Assembly (NCBI RefSeq): GCF_003347495.1
Contig: NZ_QCXY01000004.1
Coordinates: forward strand, 372,001-436,000
Direction of reading: 5' to 3'
DNA: 64,000 bases
Origin: Pleomorphovibrio marinus
Lineage (GTDB): Bacteria; Bacteroidota; Bacteroidia; Cytophagales; Cyclobacteriaceae
Made by a program: the position numbers and the translations under genes. A model generated the notes under the pieces. That model searched no databases, was not told the DNA's origin, and was given only the letters and a program-made list of their open reading frames with translations. Below, piece after piece: positions 1-9,996 of the stretch; position 1 is the first letter of the stretch, and each line of letters begins with the position of its first letter.

Positions 1-1
1 G

Positions 2-274
2 GGTGGATTGATTAACGCTTACCGAACAGCAGCAAAGGAAGCCCTGCAGAATAGTGAAATAATTGAGGCCATGGAAACCGCACCCATAACCTTTACCTTT
101 GGTTACGAAGAAACCAACAAGGTAATGGCAATCATCGGGGAGTATCAAGTTTCCATTCTCAGCCAGGAATTTACCGAACAATGCAAAATTAGCATCGATT
201 GTCCAAAAAGTAGGCTTTCTGAGATAAGGGAAGCAATTTCTGAACTAAGCTCGACAAAAATACTTTTCAAATAG
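2..274 (+). CDS. YigZ/IMPACT family protein, C-terminal part (cut by window edge)
   Basis: The reading frame is already open at base 2 and begins with the residues GGLINAYRTAA, which match the end of the IMPACT/YigZ core domain (usually G-V-GGLI-x-AY). The following 70 or so residues have the alternating beta/alpha pattern of the DUF1949 (ferredoxin-like) C-terminal domain. Family members are ribosome- or translation-associated proteins of roughly 200 residues whose exact reaction is not settled. The gene runs convergently into the RNase D-like gene and shares its last 8 bp with it. The N-terminal half lies outside the window. Confidence 0.75.
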   Translation, partial: GGLINAYRTAAKEALQNSEIIEAMETAPITFTFGYEETNKVMAIIGEYQVSILSQEFTEQCKISIDCPKSRLSEIREAISELSSTKILFK

Positions 275-869
275 AAAATATTGAATCCAAATACCCTTGC
301 TTGTATAATACCAAAAAAACCTTTAAACAGGCCCAGGCATCGGTAGCTGCATATAATTGCTGCTTTTCGGTAAGGCTTTCTGCTTCCCAATTGGATACTT
401 GCTCAGATTTAGAAATCCGGATATTCAATACCATGGCACTTAAATTCCTTACCCCCACATTTTGAAAACCCACTTTCTTCAGTTCTTCGTTCAGGTCAAA
501 AAACCCATCGGGCACAAAGCTAGGTTCCAACTTTCTGAGGGCTTTCAGGTCATCCCTTACAGCTGCTCCAATCTTCACCACATCCGGATTTTCGAGAATC
601 CTTCTTACTGCCTTTGGGAACCCAAGTTTGTTGAGCCTTAGCAGATATGCCTTTTCGGGTGTGGCCAATTGCAGTAATGCTACATCGTAACTCACCCCTC
701 TCCTAAAGGCAGGCCTTGTCTCTGTATCAAACCCGAGAAATTTTCGATGATAAAGGTCTTTGACCATCCCCTCAATATCTTCCTCTTTTTCCACCAAAGT
801 AATTTCACCATCGAAGGCTCCGATCTCCAGTTGATTTACTTCTTCTTTTGTAATTTTAAAAGGTATCAT
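267..869 (-). CDS. 3'-5' exonuclease domain protein, RNase D-like
   Basis: A 200-residue single-domain DEDDy exonuclease. The visible catalytic set is D48 and E50 in GFDTE, D106/D107 in AAVRDDL, and the Y173-x3-D177 pair in QLYAATDAW, so the metal-binding residues look intact. It lacks the HRDC domains of full-length RNase D, as is usual for the short Bacteroidota versions; tRNA or other small RNA 3' trimming is the family role. The start codon overlaps the nhaC stop (4 bp), so the two genes are probably translated together, and its 3' end overlaps the convergent YigZ gene. Confidence 0.85.
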   Translation of the reverse strand: MIPFKITKEEVNQLEIGAFDGEITLVEKEEDIEGMVKDLYHRKFLGFDTETRPAFRRGVSYDVALLQLATPEKAYLLRLNKLGFPKAVRRILENPDVVKIGAAVRDDLKALRKLEPSFVPDGFFDLNEELKKVGFQNVGVRNLSAMVLNIRISKSEQVSNWEAESLTEKQQLYAATDAWACLKVFLVLYKQGYLDSIFSI

Positions 870-2347
870 GCGGCAACTTCTTCTTTGATTGCATTCATTT
901 CCTCTTTCGTGTAATAGTTAATTCCCCATCTCATATATCCGAATAAAATGGTCATAAATGGACTTAGGATATTAAAGAAACAATAGGGGGCATAGGTCAA
1001 GGTCGCCACACCCAATACAGAAGCTTGGGTGGCACCACAGGTATTCCAAGGCACAAGGACTGAGGTTACTGTGGCGCTGTCTTCCAATGTTCTACTGAGA
1101 TTTTCCCCTTTCAATCCTCTTTTCTTATAGATATCAGCGTACATCCTTCCTGGTACCAATATGGCCAAATACTGGTCAGAGGTGGTCACATTGAAGAAAA
1201 GTCCTGTACCTGCCGTGGATGCAATCAGCGATCCTACTGAGGTTACCCTTCTTATTAGGGCTTCAGCAATAACGCGAAGCATTCCACTTACTTCCATGAT
1301 ACCTCCAAAAACCATGGCACAAAGAATCAGCCAAACAGTATTGAGCATACCTGCCATACCACCTGTTATCAGTAATTCGTTCACCACCTCGTTTGAAGTC
1401 GCAATGCTTGTCTCTCCATACAAGGAAACCATCACAACCTGAAAAGCATTAAAAGCAAAGGATTGTTCGGCATCCCAAGCCAAACTTTCAATTAATGCGG
1501 GTTGAAATAAAATGGCAAATACACCACCCAACAAAGCACCTGCCAATAAAGTGGGGATGGCGGGCACTTTTTTCAATATCATGAATAAAACGATGGCAGG
1601 AACCAAAAACAACCACAAGGATATCTCAAACCTTTGCTGTATGACAGAGGAAATTTCCTGGACTTGCCCTACAGAGCCTTCTGCCTCCCGCAGAAACCCT
1701 ATAATTCCAAAAATGACTATTGTGATTAGGATGGTTGGCACCGTAGTCTTGGTCATATGCCGAATATGGGTAAACAAATCCGTGCCGGCCATGGCAGGTG
1801 CAAGGTTAGTGGTGTCTGACAATGGTGACATCTTATCTCCAAAATAGGCTCCTGAAATGATGGCGCCGGCAATGATCCCCTCTTCAAAACCCAGTGCCTT
1901 CCCTATGCCCAAAAGAGCCACTCCCACCGTGGCCACGGTCGTCCAGGAGCTGCCTGTTGCAACGGACACGATCGCACTTACTATGCAGGCTGCAATTAAA
2001 AAAATGGTAGGATTCAGTACCTGTAATCCATAATAGATCATAGCAGGAACAATACCACTTAACATCCAGGTCCCGGCCAATGCACCTATGAGCAACAGGA
2101 TCAATATAGAAGACATGGCCGCTGAGATGCTCTTCACGATACCGTCCTGCAAGGATTCCCATCTTAAATTCAACCTATACTTAGCCACCAACCCCGCCAC
2201 ACCTGCAGAAAAGATCAAAACCATTTGGTTTGAACCCATTAAACCCTCGGTACCGAATATACTGATATTAACCACCAATAGAACAATCAAAAATAAAATG
2301 GGGAAGAGGGCCTCGGGCAAACTAGGCTCCTTGATAACTTTGGACAT
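866..2347 (-). CDS. nhaC: Na+/H+ antiporter NhaC family
   Basis: A 493-residue polytopic inner-membrane protein with about 12 hydrophobic segments. Family hallmarks include the SVATGSSWTTVATVG stretch near residues 130-145 and GAYFGDKMSPLSDTTNLA near 168-185, which carries the conserved Asp/Ser/Thr residues of the ion pathway. NhaC proteins expel sodium in exchange for protons. It is the first gene of a two-gene unit with the RNase D-like gene, coupled by a 4-bp overlap. No clear TAnnTTTG promoter was found in the 167-bp gap before the divergent serpin gene. Confidence 0.9.
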   Translation of the reverse strand: MSKVIKEPSLPEALFPILFLIVLLVVNISIFGTEGLMGSNQMVLIFSAGVAGLVAKYRLNLRWESLQDGIVKSISAAMSSILILLLIGALAGTWMLSGIVPAMIYYGLQVLNPTIFLIAACIVSAIVSVATGSSWTTVATVGVALLGIGKALGFEEGIIAGAIISGAYFGDKMSPLSDTTNLAPAMAGTDLFTHIRHMTKTTVPTILITIVIFGIIGFLREAEGSVGQVQEISSVIQQRFEISLWLFLVPAIVLFMILKKVPAIPTLLAGALLGGVFAILFQPALIESLAWDAEQSFAFNAFQVVMVSLYGETSIATSNEVVNELLITGGMAGMLNTVWLILCAMVFGGIMEVSGMLRVIAEALIRRVTSVGSLIASTAGTGLFFNVTTSDQYLAILVPGRMYADIYKKRGLKGENLSRTLEDSATVTSVLVPWNTCGATQASVLGVATLTYAPYCFFNILSPFMTILFGYMRWGINYYTKEEMNAIKEEVAA

Positions 2348-2514
2348 CTTTATGTTTCTATAAGTGGCTATTAGGAAAGGCTAAAATTAAAAAAAAATAT
2401 ATACTTTTCAGCTTTGGGGTCACAAATGAGACAAGGGCATATTTTTTTTGTAGAAAGTGTAGCAAACTCAGGTTGATTCCCGTCTTGTAAATATATCACA
2501 AACCAGAATACGCT

Positions 2515-3759
2515 ATGAGAGGAAAATGTTCATTATTACTCGCATTAATTTGGTTGGCTTCCTGCGACTGGGGCGGAGGATCAGAAGATATCAACACACC
2601 TAAGCTCAGAACCTTACAGGTTTATGAAAGGGAAATGGTATTTAGTTCTTCGAAATTTGCCATTGACCTATTTCATCAATTGATGGAGGCAGAGGAAGAA
2701 AACCACTTTTTCAGCCCCTATAGTATTCACCAAGCACTCTCCATGACCATGAATGGCAACGAGGGAGAAGTATTGGAGGAGTTTATCCAATTGTTAAGAT
2801 ACGAAGGGCTAAGCACAGCGGAAGCCAACAAAGCCGCAAAAGAGCTTACCCAGTTTCTCAAAGAATTGGACAACAAGGTAAAGTTGAATATTGCCAATGC
2901 CATTTGGTACAAACAAGGTTACAGCATTTTCCCGGATTTTAAAGAAACTGTGAGGAACTATTATAGGGCAGAGGTTGCCGATCTGGATATGCTAGATCCA
3001 CAATCGGTAAATGTGATCAACAACTGGATCGCCAATCAAACGGAAGGATTGATTCAAGAAATGGTAGATGAAATCCCATCGAATGCCGTCATGTATTTGG
3101 TGAATGCCATTTATTTCAAGGGGGATTGGAAATACCGCTTTGATACCGAAAAAACCCAGAAAGCCCCCTTTTATATCAGCCCGTCCCGAGAGGTAGAAGT
3201 GGATATGATGGAGCTGAATGAAGCTGCTACCTTCAGGTATTATGCAGAAAACAACTTGAGGTATATAGAGGTGCCCTATAGTACAGGGCAGTTTTCTATG
3301 GGCATACTCACCGGCACAAACCACAATCTGGATGAAGTCATTGAAGCATTTACCTTTGACAACTTAGAAAATTGGAGGGAGCAGGCCATGGAGGCAAATT
3401 TCATTTTGAAAATGCCAAAGTTTAAAATGTCCAAAAAAATGGAAAACATGAAGGAAGACCTCATAGCCATGGGGCTGGAAAGGCCATTTTTCTTTCATCC
3501 CGACAACTTCACCCTGCTTTTTGACAATCCCCACGATGAACTAAAGATAAGCAGGGTAATTCATGATGCTTTTTTGGAAGTGGATGAAGTCGGGACGGAA
3601 GCTGCGGCAGCCACAGTGGTAGAAATAGTGGAAAGGGTCTCCATGCCATCAGGACCTACCATTATCACCTTGGATCAGCCTTTTGTGTTTTTCATTCAGG
3701 AAAAGCACAGTGGAGCGCTATTGTTTATGGGTAAAATGGGTAATCCGGAACTTCTTTAA
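2515..3759 (+). CDS. Serpin-family protease inhibitor, lipoprotein
   Basis: A 414-residue serpin with a lipobox (LASC, C17), so it is probably anchored on the outer membrane or in the periplasm. The serpin core is full length. The reactive-centre hinge is canonical: from G360 it reads GTEAAAAT, the small-residue run that lets the loop insert into sheet A, so it should be inhibitory. Counting from P15 = G360 puts P1 at R374 (R-V bond), which would suit trypsin-like targets, but the loop is about 4 residues longer than in alpha-1-antitrypsin so M377 is also possible. A hairpin terminator follows. Serpins are uncommon in bacteria; the role against host or competitor proteases is inference. Confidence 0.92.
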   Translation: MRGKCSLLLALIWLASCDWGGGSEDINTPKLRTLQVYEREMVFSSSKFAIDLFHQLMEAEEENHFFSPYSIHQALSMTMNGNEGEVLEEFIQLLRYEGLSTAEANKAAKELTQFLKELDNKVKLNIANAIWYKQGYSIFPDFKETVRNYYRAEVADLDMLDPQSVNVINNWIANQTEGLIQEMVDEIPSNAVMYLVNAIYFKGDWKYRFDTEKTQKAPFYISPSREVEVDMMELNEAATFRYYAENNLRYIEVPYSTGQFSMGILTGTNHNLDEVIEAFTFDNLENWREQAMEANFILKMPKFKMSKKMENMKEDLIAMGLERPFFFHPDNFTLLFDNPHDELKISRVIHDAFLEVDEVGTEAAAATVVEIVERVSMPSGPTIITLDQPFVFFIQEKHSGALLFMGKMGNPELL

Positions 3760-3793
3760 TTGAATTGAGTTGAATAGGGATAAACTCGATTAT

Positions 3794-3833
3794 GGCTTGC
3801 TATTTGTGGTTATACACGATAGTAAGCCTTTTT
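3794..3833 (+). terminator. Rho-independent terminator of the serpin gene
   Basis: Inverted repeat GGCTTGCTAT (3794-3803) / ATAGTAAGCC (3819-3828) with one G-U pair and a 15-base loop, followed by five T residues. Confidence 0.75.
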
Positions 3834-3855
3834 GTTTCTAACGAAAACCATCACC

Positions 3856-4092
3856 ATGACACACCTGATTTTAATCCTGCTACAGGCGTTTATTTATCCT
3901 TTCGTCACAATTTTAGGACAAATGCAGCCGGATATCCCCAAACCCCGTGGACCCGTTGATTTAAGTGATCCGGTTAATGTAGTGATTTTCATTCTGCTCC
4001 CTCTTATTGTGATCATTGCTTTCCTGTTTTGGAGGAAAGCAATGCAGAAAAAGCGACAGGAAGAGGAAGAAAATAAGAAAAACCAAAAGTAA
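3856..4092 (+). CDS. Small single-pass membrane protein
   Basis: A 78-residue protein with a hydrophobic N-terminal segment (signal or first TM), a Pro-rich stretch (IPKPRGPVDLSDP), a second hydrophobic segment (about residues 41-58) and a basic, Glu/Lys-rich tail. I chose ATG at 3856 because the frame's upstream TTG at 3832 lies in the serpin terminator. Similar short proteins are common in Cytophagales, sometimes mislabelled as adenylosuccinate synthetase; I know of no function. It ends one base before the convergent histidine-kinase stop. Confidence 0.6.
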   Translation: MTHLILILLQAFIYPFVTILGQMQPDIPKPRGPVDLSDPVNVVIFILLPLIVIIAFLFWRKAMQKKRQEEEENKKNQK

Positions 4093-4093
4093 A

Positions 4094-6370
4094 CTAAATT
4101 GCTTCTTTAATCTTATTTGCTGATTGTTTCAATATTTCCATCAGCTTATCGGTTTCCAGCGGCTTGGAAATATACCCATCCATACCTGCGGCTAGGCAGT
4201 GTTGCTTGTCTTCGTACATAGCTCCAGCTGTCATTGCGACAATTTTTGGAGAGTTTTCCTTTTTTTTCTCCCGGATTCTCCTGGATGCCTCTAAACCATC
4301 CATTTCGGGCATTTGAACATCCATAAAAACCAAGTCGTAACTATTTTGGAGTACCATTTCAAGCGCCTCTATTCCATTTTTTACTAATGCAGGGTGATAT
4401 CCCAACCTATTTAGGATAGTTAAAACCAGCTTTTGGTTGATAGGCGTGTCCTCTGCTACCAGAATACGTAGAGGATATTTTTCAGAAAAATTCGAATCCA
4501 GTTTCTTTTTAGGTTGCTGCATAATTTGAGATTTTGCCGATTTGCTTTGAAACCCTGAATGCAATGCCTGTATTAGCAGGTTATATTTTACTGGTTTATT
4601 GAGCACCGAAGTAAACAATCCCGGGTTTTTCCTTTTTGATTGATCACCTATGGAGCTCAACAATACGATAGGTTTATCCCGGAAACGTTTCCGTATTTCC
4701 ATTGCCAATTGCACTCCGTTTTTATGGGGCATCTCCATATCCGTTATGACCAATTCAATGTCGTCTCGTGTTTCCAAAATTTTGAGGGCAGCATCTGCCG
4801 ATTCTGCAGGAAAAGGCCGCATACTAAGGTTTTCCAATTGCAGTCCCAAAATTTTCAAATTGGTGAAATTATCGTCCACAATAAGCACCTTTCTCCCCAT
4901 TAGGACACTGTCATCCGGCTGTTTCTCAAGTGGCAATTCCTTTGCCTTGGATTCCTTCATGGGCAGGGTGAAATAAAAGGTACTCCCATTTCCCTCACTA
5001 CTTTCCACTCCTATTTCGCCATCCATAAGGGTAACCAAATGCTGGCAAATTGCCAATCCCAATCCTGTACCTCCATATTTTCTTGTGGTAGTCGCATCCA
5101 CCTGGGAGAATGATTTGAATAGTTGGGAGATCTTGTCCGATGGGATACCTATACCAGTATCAACGACAGAAAATTTAAGCATCCAATCCCTTTCTTTTTG
5201 CGCAATTACGATCACCTCTATAAGAACTTCTCCCTTAATAGTGAACTTAATGGCATTACTTACCAAATTCATCAATACCTGTTTCACCCTCATACCATCC
5301 CCCCACATTTGAGCAGGAAAATCCTTGGGAAGGTGGTATATCAGGTCTATGCCTTTTTTGGAGGCCTGTCTTGAAAACAAATCCAGCACATCCTCAATGC
5401 AATTGCGAAGGTTAAAATCATGTGGGTCTATTTCCACATCCCCAGATTCCAACTTGGAAAAATCGAGTATGTCGTTAATGACATTTAATAGGGTTTCGCC
5501 GCTGTTACAAATGATTTCCGTAAATTCTCTCTGTTCCTCGTTCAGTGCAGTATCTTTCAGTAAACCCGCCATTCCCAAAACCCCATTCATTGGTGTTCTG
5601 ATTTCATGACTCATGGTGGCAAGAAAAGTACTTTTGGCCCTATTGGCAATTTCCGCCTTTTCCCTAGCCTTTTGTTCTGCCTGCTTTTGCTGTTTCAATT
5701 TTATATTCGACTCCTTTAAATCTTTAGATTGCGCAATAAGGCTGGCCTTTTGAACCTTTAGGGTCTTAGACTGATGGGACAATTTTAGGATGGACCGGAC
5801 TAGGGCGTCTTTAATCAACAACAAAGAGATGGAGGCTACTATAAATAAATAGGTCAAAACAGAAATAAATACCAATTCGCCTCCATCGTACCCATAAAAG
5901 AGATCACTATATTGGTAGTTTTTATAGGTGAAGTACCCCCAACATAAAGGAACGGTGCTAAGTATAAAATAAAGTACCGTCCAGCGTTGCCTAAGGATAA
6001 TAATACTAAAAATCAATATGTTAAAAAAAGCAGCAACGTCCAAGGCCCACAAAACCCTATCTTGCATAATAAAGGCATTCATTAATATGGGTGCGAGCAG
6101 AAGGGCAATTTTCACATGTGTTAAGGAAGTCAACCATTGCTTGTAAATAAGCAAAAAGTAAAGTCCTATATGCAGTATTAAAATGGGTAAAAACAAATAG
6201 GAGTTTTCTTGAAGCTCTCCAAATAGCAAAACCAATACTATACACTGAATATAGCAGAGTGCAGTAGATAAATAACTCCACGATAGTATGGTCAACCTCG
6301 TTCTACGAATAGGGTCCTCCGACTCATCCAAATTTCGAAGAAACAATGAATCTAAAATCTTCTCCCGCAT
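4094..6370 (-). CDS. Hybrid sensor histidine kinase with two receiver domains
   Basis: 758 residues. Residues 25-190 form about six membrane segments without a recognisable ligand-binding domain; 195-245 is a coiled coil; the HisKA phosphoacceptor is H255 in MSHEIRTP; the HATPase lobe has the N box (NLVSNAIKF, about 368-376), DTGIGIP and GGTGLGLA. Two receiver domains follow, with acceptor aspartates D544 (VITDMEMP) and D684 (VFMDVQMP), each with an acidic pair and a conserved Lys. No HPt domain or DNA-binding output is fused, so phosphate must pass to an unlinked partner; no response regulator is adjacent. The signal sensed is unknown, perhaps a membrane or redox cue. Confidence 0.93.
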   Translation of the reverse strand: MREKILDSLFLRNLDESEDPIRRTRLTILSWSYLSTALCYIQCIVLVLLFGELQENSYLFLPILILHIGLYFLLIYKQWLTSLTHVKIALLLAPILMNAFIMQDRVLWALDVAAFFNILIFSIIILRQRWTVLYFILSTVPLCWGYFTYKNYQYSDLFYGYDGGELVFISVLTYLFIVASISLLLIKDALVRSILKLSHQSKTLKVQKASLIAQSKDLKESNIKLKQQKQAEQKAREKAEIANRAKSTFLATMSHEIRTPMNGVLGMAGLLKDTALNEEQREFTEIICNSGETLLNVINDILDFSKLESGDVEIDPHDFNLRNCIEDVLDLFSRQASKKGIDLIYHLPKDFPAQMWGDGMRVKQVLMNLVSNAIKFTIKGEVLIEVIVIAQKERDWMLKFSVVDTGIGIPSDKISQLFKSFSQVDATTTRKYGGTGLGLAICQHLVTLMDGEIGVESSEGNGSTFYFTLPMKESKAKELPLEKQPDDSVLMGRKVLIVDDNFTNLKILGLQLENLSMRPFPAESADAALKILETRDDIELVITDMEMPHKNGVQLAMEIRKRFRDKPIVLLSSIGDQSKRKNPGLFTSVLNKPVKYNLLIQALHSGFQSKSAKSQIMQQPKKKLDSNFSEKYPLRILVAEDTPINQKLVLTILNRLGYHPALVKNGIEALEMVLQNSYDLVFMDVQMPEMDGLEASRRIREKKKENSPKIVAMTAGAMYEDKQHCLAAGMDGYISKPLETDKLMEILKQSANKIKEAI

Positions 6371-6761
6371 CTCTCCCCTTTTTTAAAAAATTAAAACCTC
6401 TGTCCCTGTATTTTTTATCCTTCAAAAACCACTATTTTGGATTTAAAAGATAAAAGCATCCTGTATTGCCAAAGTTGACACTTATTTTTTAATTTTTATA
6501 CAAAATTTTTGTTTTTAACATAATTTTTTTTTGCGTTGGGGTAAATGATCAAAAAAACTTTAGGAATGGCCTTTATATAAAAACCTGGCAACTCTTCCCT
6601 TCGAAAGTACATACTGAATTAGGCTTCAAGGGTATAGTCTCAGTCCCAGCTTCTATATGCGGGAAACCCCTAAAGTGATGTACGTTACTAAAGGTACTGA
6701 ATGACAACAGGTAAGAAAGAACTCTAAAAGTCATTTTTGAATAACTCTCAGGCTGCCCCCG
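6371..6761. other. Intergenic region of 391 bp without a gene
   Basis: No convincing ORF. The half next to the kinase is very AT-rich and probably holds its promoter. The half next to nhaA (about 6630-6755) is more balanced in composition and looks structured, with short inverted repeats such as GTAC...GTAC around 6680-6698. It may be a remnant of a structured RNA, but I could not assign it to a family. Confidence 0.4.
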
Positions 6762-8123
6762 CTATGAAGCATATAATTTATGGATTTTCACCCTTGTATT
6801 GCTATGGATCTCTTTTTTAAGAATCAAGTACCCTATTATTCCAGAAAATAAGGAAGCCAATAATATACCCATTTTAGCCTGTTCAGTATATAATTCAACC
6901 TCAAAGGCCAGCGAATTGATAAACAAGGACATGGTAAACCCAATCGCTGCCAAAAAAGACACCCCTAAAATCATCTTCATGGTTAAAAACTCCGGCATTT
7001 TAAACCAATTTAATTTGAGTCCAATAAAACAAAGTCCAAAAATCCCAAGGATTTTACCAAGGAATAACCCCAAAAACACACCTAAGGCAACAGGGCTTGT
7101 AAGCATATCCAGCCATCTATTATCAATGACTATACCCGCATTGGCAAGTGCGAAAATTGGCATCACTAGATATAAGACCAAACCATGCATACTATTTTCG
7201 AGCCTTTGTAACGGGGACATTGCTCCTATAGATAGGCGATGAATTTCACCTATAATATTTTGCTCATCAGTTGACAGCAGATATTGTTCTTTCTCCGCTC
7301 TTTTGGCCGTTTTAAAATTCTTGGTCAAGGATTCTATTGAAGATAAATAATTTTCTTTATCGATAGATCGGTTTACCGGGATGGCAAATGCAGCCAATAC
7401 AGCTGCTATGGTAGCATGCACCCCAGATAACAAGAAAGCTAGCCAAACACCTCCTATACCTAAAATAGCATAGATGAAAACTTGTCGTACCCCCAATTTA
7501 TTCAACAGAAACATGACACTTAAAATACTACCCCCAATGATCAAATTAGAAAAGGATATTTCTGAAGTATAAAACAAAGCCACCACTGACACTGCTCCTA
7601 TGTCATCTATTATGGCCAAAGCGGTTAAAAACACCTTTAGTTGAACGGGAACTTTAGGGCCTAACAAATACAATACTCCAAGGGCAAAGGCTATATCGGT
7701 AGCCATTGGTATTCCCCACCCATTTAAAGATTGAGGACCGGTTGACCAATTGATGAGCAAATAAATAGCAGCAGGCAACACCATGCCTCCTATGGCTCCG
7801 ACCATGGGCATGATAACATTTTGCGGTTTTGAAAGCTCACCGGCAATAAGCTCACGCTTTAGCTCCAACCCAACAACAAAAAAGAAAATGGACATCAGCC
7901 CGTCATTGATCCAAAGCAAAACCGATTTGTATACCTGGAAATTTCCAACACTAAACCCAATTATTTTCCCTAAGAACTCTTGTATCGGCCCATGGGCTGG
8001 AGTATTGGCTAAAATTAAAGCCAAAAATGCACTGAAAAACAGTAAAATAGCACCGAATGAACTTCTCCTTACAAATTGAAGAATAGGACTCAAATGCGTA
8101 AAACTAAAGGATTTCGTTTCCAT
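6762..8123 (-). CDS. nhaA: Na+/H+ antiporter NhaA
   Basis: 453 residues with about 12 membrane segments. The ion-binding aspartates are visible: the D173-D174 pair in LAIIDDIGAV (E. coli D163/D164) and D143 in ATDIAFALG (E. coli D133). The protein is longer than E. coli NhaA (388) because of a hydrophilic insertion around residues 245-300, as in other Bacteroidota. It exchanges external protons for cytoplasmic Na+ or Li+ and serves pH and salt tolerance. It stands alone, with long non-coding stretches on both sides. Confidence 0.96.
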   Translation of the reverse strand: METKSFSFTHLSPILQFVRRSSFGAILLFFSAFLALILANTPAHGPIQEFLGKIIGFSVGNFQVYKSVLLWINDGLMSIFFFVVGLELKRELIAGELSKPQNVIMPMVGAIGGMVLPAAIYLLINWSTGPQSLNGWGIPMATDIAFALGVLYLLGPKVPVQLKVFLTALAIIDDIGAVSVVALFYTSEISFSNLIIGGSILSVMFLLNKLGVRQVFIYAILGIGGVWLAFLLSGVHATIAAVLAAFAIPVNRSIDKENYLSSIESLTKNFKTAKRAEKEQYLLSTDEQNIIGEIHRLSIGAMSPLQRLENSMHGLVLYLVMPIFALANAGIVIDNRWLDMLTSPVALGVFLGLFLGKILGIFGLCFIGLKLNWFKMPEFLTMKMILGVSFLAAIGFTMSLFINSLAFEVELYTEQAKMGILLASLFSGIIGYLILKKEIHSNTRVKIHKLYAS

Positions 8124-8454
8124 TTATCTGTGATTAACAAATTGATCAAATACCCTAACTCTTGGCAAATTTCACATTCCCTTTTTATGTTCGTGAATGA
8201 TGGTTTGGACCATATAAAGATTTTTTTATGATGGACCACAAATCAATTATCCTTATTAAGACTTTTTCTAAATACGATGGGTGAAAAAATTTGTTCTGTT
8301 TTACTCCTGTCCTTTGCAGAAACTAAGGATAAAAATATTCACAAAAGCAACAATCTGCCTACAAGGATATCATATTCCTCTACTTTGAGAGAGTTCAAAG
8401 TGAAAGCAATTTTTGGTGTACCTGCTACCGCCGCTTTTTAAATAAAGTAAAATG
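8124..8454. other. Intergenic region of 331 bp
   Basis: The end near 8124 should contain the nhaA promoter. A small inverted repeat ATGGT-n4-ACCAT lies around 8199-8212. I see no gene, RNA gene or clear terminator for either flanking gene. Confidence 0.4.
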
Positions 8455-9996
8455 TTATAAAGGGGTTAGTTCGGATTGTTTTAAAACCAACTGAAACAAA
8501 ACAGTACCATCTTCCTCAATCAGCCTAAAAACCAATTCGGGATCCTCGGAATCCAAATGCTGAAAGGTAAATTCCCCAAAGGCATAAACATTATCGAATC
8601 CAAACAATTGTGTATCCCATTCCTTATCCTTGGCAGGAGGCCCGTGCCGCCCTCCCAAACTGGCAGGTTCGAACTCATAAAAGACATGGCCTGATTCCCT
8701 GGGAATGCGGAACCCTCTGGCTCCATGCCTGTCCCCTGAAATAAGCACTACCCCAGGAATCTTGTGTTTTTCTATCCATTGAAAGATTCGCTCCCTTCCT
8801 TCCGGGTCCCATACCCCCCAAGAGTCCTTACCCCCGGAAACATAGTCGCTCCACATGGTCCCACATGATAAAATGGTAAAAGGAGCTTCTATTTCCAGCA
8901 ATTGCTCCTCCAGCCACTTCATCTGGTTATCCCCTAAAAATTCCCCTGTATCCTCATCCCTAAAAAAACGGTTATCCACCATTATTACTTCGGCCGGACC
9001 TATACGGGTACGGAAAAATACTCCTTCTTCCCTGTCCTCAAATCCATATTTCGGGTTGACCCAAGATTGGGTAAAAACCTCTCGAATACCCATTCTGTCT
9101 TCCTCTGTGTAGCCCTCAGGAATGCCCCACCAATCATCATCCATATAATCGTGATCGTCCCAAGTGGCATACACAGGAACTCGAGATGTCAATTGCTGCC
9201 ATGCTGGAAAAAAATCCCTCATCAGGTAATCAAAGCGGTGCATGCCCAGCTGATCCCTCCTGTCCTGCACAGCCATGTCTCCACCAAACAATATGGCATG
9301 TGGTTGCCTAGATACAATTTGGTTGGCAAGTTCCCTATTTCCGAGACCCCACCTATGAAAACAGGTGCCAAATGCAATGCGGACCGGTTGCTGGCTACTA
9401 TCGTTGGGAAGTGTGGTAAGAACTGGCTTAGGATCCAAGGATGGCACCTTGCCATCGACCGTAAGCCTAAAGGCATAGTTGGTTCCTGCCTGCAAGCCCC
9501 TGATGGGAATAACCGTACTGAGATCCCCTTCTAAACTGGTCTTCACCGGGCCGAACTGTTTGGGAGTTTCGCCATCTATCAATTCCACGCTTACCTCCCC
9601 TGGCTTAGCGGTCCTCACCCAAATATCCCCTCCCTCCTCACTGATGTTCCCTATCATGGGGCCACCCAGAAGCTGGACATCGTGAAGTTGGATAAAGTTG
9701 AGGTATTCTTGGTTTTCCAACAAGTCCCCATATCCAGCATGCTTGGATGCTGAAAATACCTTATGGACAATTTCTGCTAAAGAGGATGAAATCCGCATAC
9801 TTTCTTCATCTAGATCTTCCCAAGTGTGGAGCATAAAAAGGCTGTTCTCCAGGGATCTGTCCTTGGCCATTTCTCTGTGTGTTTTTCCTCCCAAAGTTTG
9901 GGCCATCAGTATGCCAAAACACCCATTATCACACAATACCGAGAACAAAACAAAAATCAAGATCGATTTCGGGTAAGGGTTTTCTAAAGCAATCAT
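8455..9996 (-). CDS. PhoD-like metallophosphatase (alkaline phosphatase D family)
   Basis: 513 residues. An N-terminal hydrophobic segment suggests export. A fibronectin-like domain (about 110-200) precedes the PhoD metallophosphatase domain, in which the metal-ligand motifs GTCFHRWG, FGGDMAVQDRR, WDDHDYMDDDWW and ISGDRHGA are all present. PhoD enzymes hydrolyse phosphomono- or diesters, often for phosphate scavenging. About 80 residues between the signal segment and the fibronectin-like domain are poorly conserved in appearance. No pho-type neighbour is nearby. A later ATG (residue 30, MAQTLGG) could be the start, but it would remove the export signal. Confidence 0.85.
   Translation of the reverse strand: MIALENPYPKSILIFVLFSVLCDNGCFGILMAQTLGGKTHREMAKDRSLENSLFMLHTWEDLDEESMRISSSLAEIVHKVFSASKHAGYGDLLENQEYLNFIQLHDVQLLGGPMIGNISEEGGDIWVRTAKPGEVSVELIDGETPKQFGPVKTSLEGDLSTVIPIRGLQAGTNYAFRLTVDGKVPSLDPKPVLTTLPNDSSQQPVRIAFGTCFHRWGLGNRELANQIVSRQPHAILFGGDMAVQDRRDQLGMHRFDYLMRDFFPAWQQLTSRVPVYATWDDHDYMDDDWWGIPEGYTEEDRMGIREVFTQSWVNPKYGFEDREEGVFFRTRIGPAEVIMVDNRFFRDEDTGEFLGDNQMKWLEEQLLEIEAPFTILSCGTMWSDYVSGGKDSWGVWDPEGRERIFQWIEKHKIPGVVLISGDRHGARGFRIPRESGHVFYEFEPASLGGRHGPPAKDKEWDTQLFGFDNVYAFGEFTFQHLDSEDPELVFRLIEEDGTVLFQLVLKQSELTPL

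Noticed and set aside
3832..3855. TTG start eight codons upstream of the small membrane protein
   Set aside because: It falls within the T run of the serpin terminator; the ATG at 3856 gives a normal membrane-targeting N terminus.
4640..5609. Plus-strand open frames opposite the histidine kinase
   Set aside because: They are antisense to conserved kinase and receiver domains and show no domain-like composition.
8400..8442. Possible tail of a lost gene before the phosphatase (frame ending GVPATAAF)
   Set aside because: Too short, no recognisable family, and similar chance frames occur in the other phases.
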